A stretch of DNA of 17,513 bases from Peptostreptococcaceae bacterium (GTDB lineage: Bacteria > Bacillota > Clostridia > Peptostreptococcales > Anaerovoracaceae), in contig JAENWI010000012.1 in NCBI GenBank assembly GCA_016650115.1, positions 1 through 17,513 on the forward strand, given 5' to 3'. Each line of letters opens with the position of its first letter. Position 1 is the stretch's first letter. A program made the position numbers and the translations under genes. Shown piece by piece: positions 12,669 through 17,513 of the stretch. Below the pieces are notes generated by a model that was not told the origin of the DNA, did not search any database, and saw nothing but the letters and a program-made list of their open reading frames with translations.

Positions 12669-15068
12669 ATGGCACAAACAAAAAGAAAACCAGGAAGACC
12701 AAAGGGCAGCACAAATCATAAGACGAAATATAAAAGACAGAATGAAGAAAAATTGAACAAATCAAATGTGGGAAACAGAGTAAAAGATGAAATCTGGTCG
12801 ATCATATTATTTGGCATTGGAATATTTCTTATTATTTCATTACAAACCAAGGCAGCAGGTGAATTCGGTGAAATTATAGCGAATGTTTTGAAGGGCTCAT
12901 TTGGGATGATCGCCTTTATTTTGCCTTATTATTTAATCCTGTTCGGGGTATTATTATTTGCGCAAAGAACGACACATGTGAACAGCCGGTCCTTAGTATT
13001 TATCATTACCATTTTTCTGATGCTTACATTAATTAATTCGGGCAGATATATTAATTTAAGCGAAATTGCTGTTAATATGGATGGGTTAAAAGCTGTATAC
13101 TCTGCCGGTGAAGGTGAGGGCGGACTGTTCGGCATGTATGCCGGTGCATTGCTGGTTAAAATATTCGGCAAAACAGGACTATATATTATTTCAATTGTAA
13201 CCATTATAGTATCATTAATGCTTGTTGTTAACACCCCGCTTTCACAATTTATTGATACTCTGAAAGAAAAACGCAGGGTTAAAAAAGATGCAAGAATTAT
13301 CTTAAATGAACAAGTCGATGCAGAAATAGATGAAGAATTAAAAAATAACGTAAGAGCCGGGTTTAAACCTAAAACCCCTCAGAGTCTTGCTAAAACTGAA
13401 ACCACATCTTTTTTAAAGAAACCGTCGGTTTTGTCTGAAACATCAGGTAATATGACAGCTGGACAACTTAAAATACTGGATTATATGAAGGACGATGATC
13501 TTTTTGGTTCTGAGGAAATAAAAACCTCCGGTAAAATTACTAATTCTCAGGCAGCCACAGCAAATTTAGCCAATGAAGAAATAAAAACGACGGGGGGGAG
13601 TGAAGCTTATAAAGGCTTCAAACTACCGCCAATTGATATTTTGAAAAAGTTAAAAGTTTCTGATTTGAATTCCAGCACATCGGAGTTGAAAGCAAAAGCG
13701 GAAAAGCTGGAACAGACATTGCAGAATTTTAACGTGAATGCAAAGGTTGTACAAGTGACACAGGGCCCTGCAATCACAAGATATGAGATTCAGCCTAGCG
13801 TTGGTGTTAAAGTGAACAGCATTGTCAGATTAGCTGATGATATTGCTTTGAATTTAGAGGCTAAAAGCATCCGTATAGAAGCGCCTATTCCTGGAAAAGC
13901 GGCAGTTGGCATTGAAGTTGAAAATGAAAGAGTGAATTTGGTTTCCATCAGAGAACTGATAGAATCGAAAGAGTTTAAGGCATCTAAATCCAAGATTTCA
14001 TTTGTTGTGGGCAAGGATATCGGCGGTAATCCAATTGTTTCTGACTTAAAAGCGATGCCACATTTATTAATTGCCGGTTCTACGGGTTCGGGAAAGAGTG
14101 TGGCAATTAACAGTATTATTCTTAGCATGCTATATAAGGCAAAACCCGATGAAGTGAAATTTGTATTAATCGACCCAAAAGTAGTTGAACTCGGAGGATA
14201 CAACGGGATTCCGCATCTCTTGATACCAGTGGTGACAGAGCCTAGCAAAGCGGCAGCCGCATTAAACTGGGCAGTAGCAGAAATGACCAACAGATATAAA
14301 AAATTTGCAGATGAGAGCGTAAGAGATCTGGAGTCATTCAATGAGACTGTTATCTTTAATGGAGAAGAAGAAAAAGTGCTGCCTCAAATTGTAATCGTCA
14401 TTGATGAACTGGCAGACCTTATGATGGCTGCACCTTCACAGGTGGAGGAATCAATATGCAGGTTGGCGCAAATGGCAAGAGCAGCAGGGATGCATTTAAT
14501 TGTTGCAACCCAGAGACCTTCCGTTGATATTATTACAGGCGTAATAAAAGCTAATATACCATCAAGAATTGCCTTTGCAGTTTCTTCTCAGTTTGATTCA
14601 CGAACCATTCTGGATATGGGCGGTGCAGAAAAACTGGTTGGAAAAGGAGATATGCTGTTTAATCCGCTTGGTATGGCAAAGCCAATCAGAGTTCAAGGAA
14701 CCTATGTCTCTGACGGAGAAGTGAAGGGCGTAATCAATTTTCTTAAAAACCAGGGTATTGAAGCGGAATATTCAAAAGATGTGATGAACACCATTGATAA
14801 AGTGAACTTGTCAGCGAATGAAGATTCCAGTAATGATGATGACCTTCTCCCTGAGGCTATCGAAACAGTTATTAAGGCAGAACAGGCATCTGTTTCAATG
14901 ATACAGAGAAGATTCAGGGTGGGCTATAACAGGGCCGCAAGAATGATTGACATGATGGAGGACAGAGGAATCATCGGGCCGGCTGACGGAAGCAGGCCAA
15001 GACAGGTTTTGATGAATGAAGAGGAACTTTTAGAATTACATAAACGTATGAAAGATTTGGAGATTTAA
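12669..15068 (+). CDS. ftsK: FtsK/SpoIIIE family DNA translocase
   Basis: This membrane-anchored ATP-driven DNA pump clears or moves chromosomes through the division or sporulation septum. It has 799 residues. The basic N-terminal tail (residues 5-13) has K-R-K-P-G-R-P-K-G, an AT-hook-like motif. Hydrophobic segments at about 42-59, 78-98, 108-124 and 152-188 form the membrane domain. A low-complexity linker (about 190-320) has E-E-I-K-T twice, 21 codons apart. The motor has Walker A G-S-T-G-S-G-K-S at 470-477 and Walker B V-I-D-E-L-A-D with D579/E580. The C-terminal gamma domain (from about 735, with R-R-F-R-V-G-Y-N-R-A-A-R) recognises orienting DNA sequences. It starts 10 nt after uppP and overlaps rimO by one base. 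FtsK versus SpoIIIE role cannot be decided here. Confidence 0.95.
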   Translation: MAQTKRKPGRPKGSTNHKTKYKRQNEEKLNKSNVGNRVKDEIWSIILFGIGIFLIISLQTKAAGEFGEIIANVLKGSFGMIAFILPYYLILFGVLLFAQRTTHVNSRSLVFIITIFLMLTLINSGRYINLSEIAVNMDGLKAVYSAGEGEGGLFGMYAGALLVKIFGKTGLYIISIVTIIVSLMLVVNTPLSQFIDTLKEKRRVKKDARIILNEQVDAEIDEELKNNVRAGFKPKTPQSLAKTETTSFLKKPSVLSETSGNMTAGQLKILDYMKDDDLFGSEEIKTSGKITNSQAATANLANEEIKTTGGSEAYKGFKLPPIDILKKLKVSDLNSSTSELKAKAEKLEQTLQNFNVNAKVVQVTQGPAITRYEIQPSVGVKVNSIVRLADDIALNLEAKSIRIEAPIPGKAAVGIEVENERVNLVSIRELIESKEFKASKSKISFVVGKDIGGNPIVSDLKAMPHLLIAGSTGSGKSVAINSIILSMLYKAKPDEVKFVLIDPKVVELGGYNGIPHLLIPVVTEPSKAAAALNWAVAEMTNRYKKFADESVRDLESFNETVIFNGEEEKVLPQIVIVIDELADLMMAAPSQVEESICRLAQMARAAGMHLIVATQRPSVDIITGVIKANIPSRIAFAVSSQFDSRTILDMGGAEKLVGKGDMLFNPLGMAKPIRVQGTYVSDGEVKGVINFLKNQGIEAEYSKDVMNTIDKVNLSANEDSSNDDDLLPEAIETVIKAEQASVSMIQRRFRVGYNRAARMIDMMEDRGIIGPADGSRPRQVLMNEEELLELHKRMKDLEI

Positions 15069-16387
15069 TGAAAATATATATTGAAACCTTAGGATGCCCT
15101 AAAAATGTAAATGATTCTGAAATGGCTGCAGGAATACTTGAAAAGTCCGGACATGAAATAATGAATAATCCTGATCATGCTGAAGTTATTATTGTAAATA
15201 CTTGTGGTTTTATTAATGATGCGAAGAAAGAATCTATCGGCAAAATATTCGAAATGTCAGAATTGAAATCAAAGGAAGGAATGCTGGTGGTTTCTGGTTG
15301 TCTTTCTCAAAGATATGGAGATGATTTATATAAAGATATGCCCGAAGTTGATCTTTTCATTGGTGTAAACGAGTACGAAAAATTACCTGGGTTAATAGAA
15401 TTCCATACAAAAGGGAAAAGAACAAAAGAAATCGGTATGAATGAAAATGAATACAAAGAGCTTAAATACAGAAAAAAACTTGCAAATGGAACCACGTCAA
15501 CCATAAAAATTTCTGAAGGTTGTGATAATGTATGTGCATATTGTGTGATACCCCAGATCAGAGGATCTTACAGAAGCCGAAAAATGGAAGCTATTATTGA
15601 TGAAGCTGAGTTGCTGGCAAATGATGGATGCAAAGAACTTATACTTATTGCTCAGGATGTGACCACCTACGGAATAGATTTGTATGACGGATTCAGGCTT
15701 CCTGAATTATTGCGGGAACTTTGCAAAATAGAAAAGATCCAATGGATCCGGCTTATGTACTGCTATGAAGACAGAATTACAGATGAACTTATACGTGTAA
15801 TAAAAGAAGAAGACAAGATATGCAATTATCTGGATATACCATTACAGCACGCCAGTAACACCATTCTTAAATCTATGAACAGAAGGTCAACCAATACAAG
15901 CATAAGGGATACCATCGGAAAGCTGAGAAAGGAAATCCCCGACATTCATATCAGAACCACTTTTATTACCGGCTTCCCCGGGGAAACAAAGGAAGACTTC
16001 GATGAGCTGTATGAATTTGTAAAAACAATGAAATTCAACAGGCTAGGCGTTTTTGCTTACTCAAAGGAAGAAAACACCCCTGCTGCCAAGATGAAAAAGC
16101 AGGTTCGCAACGATATAAAGGAAAAACGGAAAGACGCTCTAATGAGGCTGCAACTGGAAATCTCACTAAACCAAAACATGGAAAAAACCGGCAAAATATT
16201 TGATGTAATAGTGGATGAGATAGATGAAGATGGTTCCTACATAGGAAGAACCAGATATGATGCTCCTGAAATAGACAACTCGGTTATTTTTACTTCTGAA
16301 AGAAATCTAAAGCCGGGAGACATGACAAAAGTGAAAATAACGGATGCATTTGACTATGATTTAGTCGGAATGGAGGTTTTAATATGA
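15068..16387 (+). CDS. rimO: Ribosomal protein S12 methylthiotransferase RimO
   Basis: RimO is a radical SAM enzyme that adds a methylthio group to the beta carbon of a conserved aspartate in ribosomal protein S12 (Asp88 in E. coli numbering). It has 439 residues. The N-terminal UPF0004 domain holds cluster ligands C10 (T-L-G-C-P-K-N), C46 (V-N-T-C-G-F) and C78 (V-S-G-C). The radical SAM cluster ligands are C152, C156 and C159 in C-D-N-V-C-A-Y-C. A C-terminal TRAM-type domain ends the protein. The G-C-P-K-N opening favours RimO over the related tRNA enzyme MiaB. It overlaps ftsK by one base (TAATG) and pgsA by ATGA, indicating translational coupling. Confidence 0.94.
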   Translation: MKIYIETLGCPKNVNDSEMAAGILEKSGHEIMNNPDHAEVIIVNTCGFINDAKKESIGKIFEMSELKSKEGMLVVSGCLSQRYGDDLYKDMPEVDLFIGVNEYEKLPGLIEFHTKGKRTKEIGMNENEYKELKYRKKLANGTTSTIKISEGCDNVCAYCVIPQIRGSYRSRKMEAIIDEAELLANDGCKELILIAQDVTTYGIDLYDGFRLPELLRELCKIEKIQWIRLMYCYEDRITDELIRVIKEEDKICNYLDIPLQHASNTILKSMNRRSTNTSIRDTIGKLRKEIPDIHIRTTFITGFPGETKEDFDELYEFVKTMKFNRLGVFAYSKEENTPAAKMKKQVRNDIKEKRKDALMRLQLEISLNQNMEKTGKIFDVIVDEIDEDGSYIGRTRYDAPEIDNSVIFTSERNLKPGDMTKVKITDAFDYDLVGMEVLI

Positions 16388-16911
16388 ATTTACCAAACAA
16401 ACTGACAGTCGCAAGATTCATTGCAGTCCCTATATTTATAGGCGTGTTTATGCAGGGGTATCATTATATGTCAGCAATTATTTTTATTGCTGCATCTTTT
16501 ACTGATTATCTGGACGGAAAAATTGCCAGAAAATATAATCTTGTAACGAACTTTGGAAAAATCATGGATCCCCTTGCGGATAAAATCCTGGTAATATCTG
16601 CCTTGGTTTGTCTGGTGGATTCAGGACAAGTGGCAGCATGGATGCTGATTGTAATACTGGCAAGAGAGTTTACCGTAACAGGATTACGGACTGTAGCCGC
16701 TGCGCAAGGGATTGTTATTGCAGCAGGAATGACCGGGAAAATTAAAACTGTACTTCAAATGATTGCCGTCCCTTTATTAATTATTCAAAACTGGCCGTTT
16801 TCAATTGTGGGAATACCAATGGCGGATATAATGTTATGGGCGTCTGTTATTATGACAATCGTGTCCGGGACAGAGTATGTATATAAAAACAGACAAGTTT
16901 TTTCAATGTAA
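16384..16911 (+). CDS. pgsA: CDP-diacylglycerol--glycerol-3-phosphate 3-phosphatidyltransferase
   Basis: This membrane enzyme joins CDP-diacylglycerol and glycerol-3-phosphate to phosphatidylglycerol phosphate, the committed step to phosphatidylglycerol and cardiolipin. It has 175 residues with several membrane helices. The CDP-alcohol phosphotransferase signature is complete: D41, D44, G45, A48, R49, G58, D62 and D66. The opening N-L-P-N-K-L-T-V-A-R is typical of bacterial PgsA. Its ATG overlaps the rimO stop in ATGA. Placement between rimO and cinA is common in Firmicutes. Confidence 0.95.
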   Translation: MNLPNKLTVARFIAVPIFIGVFMQGYHYMSAIIFIAASFTDYLDGKIARKYNLVTNFGKIMDPLADKILVISALVCLVDSGQVAAWMLIVILAREFTVTGLRTVAAAQGIVIAAGMTGKIKTVLQMIAVPLLIIQNWPFSIVGIPMADIMLWASVIMTIVSGTEYVYKNRQVFSM

Positions 16912-16945
16912 TAAATTCAAAATATCAATTTGACAGGAGAATTAT

Positions 16946-17513
16946 ATGAAAGCAGCAATACTTAGCGTAGGAACGGAATTATTATTTGGCCAGACTATTA
17001 ATACAAACGCAGCCTATCTGTCTCAGCAGTTAAACCTTCTGGGATTTGATGTCATGTACCACTATACAGTTGGGGATAACCCTAAAAGGCTTGAAGAGAT
17101 CATTGGTGCAGCTTTTAAAGATTGTGATTTAGTCATAACCACGGGTGGACTTGGACCAACTCAGGATGATTTAACTAAAGAAGTTGTCTGTGAATTTTTT
17201 AATGATGCAATGATCACTGATGAAAAAACACTGGAATGGCTGGAATCATATTTTATTAAGCTCCATAGAATCATGACAGAAAATAATAGAAAACAAGCCA
17301 ATATGCCTTCAAGGGCTATTATTTTTGATAATGATGCAGGAACAGCTCCAGGGTTTGCACTTGAAGATAAAAAAAAGATTATTATTTGTCTTCCCGGGCC
17401 GCCACGAGAAATGACAAGGATGTTTCAGCAGAAGGCATTGCCATATCTGGAAAAGAAAACAAACGAAGTGATTTATTATAGAATGATTAGAACCTTTGGC
17501 ATTGGAGAATCAC
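16946..17513 (+). CDS. cinA: CinA family protein, N-terminal part (3' end outside window)
   Basis: The frame opens at ATG 16946 and runs off the right edge after 189 codons. AGGAG at 16935-16939 lies 6 nt upstream. The opening M-K-A-A-I-L-S-V-G-T-E-L-L-F-G-Q with T-N-A-A-Y-L, then T-T-G-G-L-G-P-T-x-D-D, and N-D-A-G-T-A-P-G-F and L-P-G-P-P-R-E-M, form the MoaB/MogA-like (MoCF) domain of CinA. The C-terminal domain, an NMN deamidase (PncC) in many homologues, lies outside the window. CinA is tied to competence in some Firmicutes and to nucleotide repair of NAD derivatives. The order rimO-pgsA-cinA, often followed by recA, is common. The gap to pgsA is 34 nt, so it is probably in the same operon. 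Confidence 0.93.
   Translation, partial: MKAAILSVGTELLFGQTINTNAAYLSQQLNLLGFDVMYHYTVGDNPKRLEEIIGAAFKDCDLVITTGGLGPTQDDLTKEVVCEFFNDAMITDEKTLEWLESYFIKLHRIMTENNRKQANMPSRAIIFDNDAGTAPGFALEDKKKIIICLPGPPREMTRMFQQKALPYLEKKTNEVIYYRMIRTFGIGES

Noticed and set aside
13790..14341. 183-codon open frame on the minus strand inside ftsK
   Set aside because: It is long, but antisense to the conserved motor domain, with no family resemblance and no promoter or terminator of its own.
1..17513. CRISPR array, tRNA or rRNA gene, insertion sequence, prophage or defence system
   Set aside because: No regular repeats, cloverleaf-like sequence, transposase or integrase motifs, or known defence-protein motifs were seen on either strand.

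Overview
This is an AT-rich, gene-dense stretch of a low-GC Firmicute chromosome, most likely an anaerobic member of the Clostridia or Tissierellia. The evidence is the oxygen-sensitive class III ribonucleotide reductase with its activase, acetate kinase, strong AGGAGG-type ribosome binding sites, several TTG starts, an Asp23-type protein, and the conserved orders coaD/tmcAL and ftsK-rimO-pgsA-cinA. The genus cannot be fixed from the sequence. No tRNA, rRNA, CRISPR array, prophage or insertion sequence was seen. Nearly everything is chromosomal housekeeping.

Layout, left to right. (1) 1-266: the 3' end of a GNAT acetyltransferase gene and its terminator. (2) 289-3273: a sigma-A-type promoter with two NrdR-like boxes 31 bp apart drives nrdD-nrdG, anaerobic dNTP synthesis. 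(3) 3298-3632: rpmB (zinc-type L28) with its own promoter and terminator. (4) 3674-8973: a run of co-directional genes comprising an Asp23/YloU-family gene, recG, rsmD, coaD, a coiled-coil protein resembling the DivIVA-like SepIVA family, and tmcAL. (5) 8981-10626: ackA and rpmF (zinc-type L32), each with a recognisable promoter, closed by a bidirectional terminator. (6) 10652-11656: asd, the only gene on the minus strand, convergent with rpmF and divergent from uppP. (7) 11777 to the right edge: uppP-ftsK-rimO-pgsA-cinA (truncated), tightly packed or overlapping and probably one operon.

The functions cover DNA precursor supply (nrdDG), DNA repair and chromosome segregation (recG, ftsK), ribosome parts and modification (rpmB, rpmF, rsmD, rimO), tRNA modification (tmcAL), coenzyme A and acetate metabolism (coaD, ackA), amino-acid and cell-wall precursors (asd), and envelope lipid carriers and phospholipids (uppP, pgsA). 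I found no convincing undescribed multi-gene system. The best leads are the uncharacterised coiled-coil protein at 7230-7760, the predicted NrdR control region, gene losses relative to familiar gene orders (no fakA between the Asp23 gene and recG, no DUF177 gene before rpmF), and an AT-hook-like tail plus a G7 tract in the FtsK-family protein.
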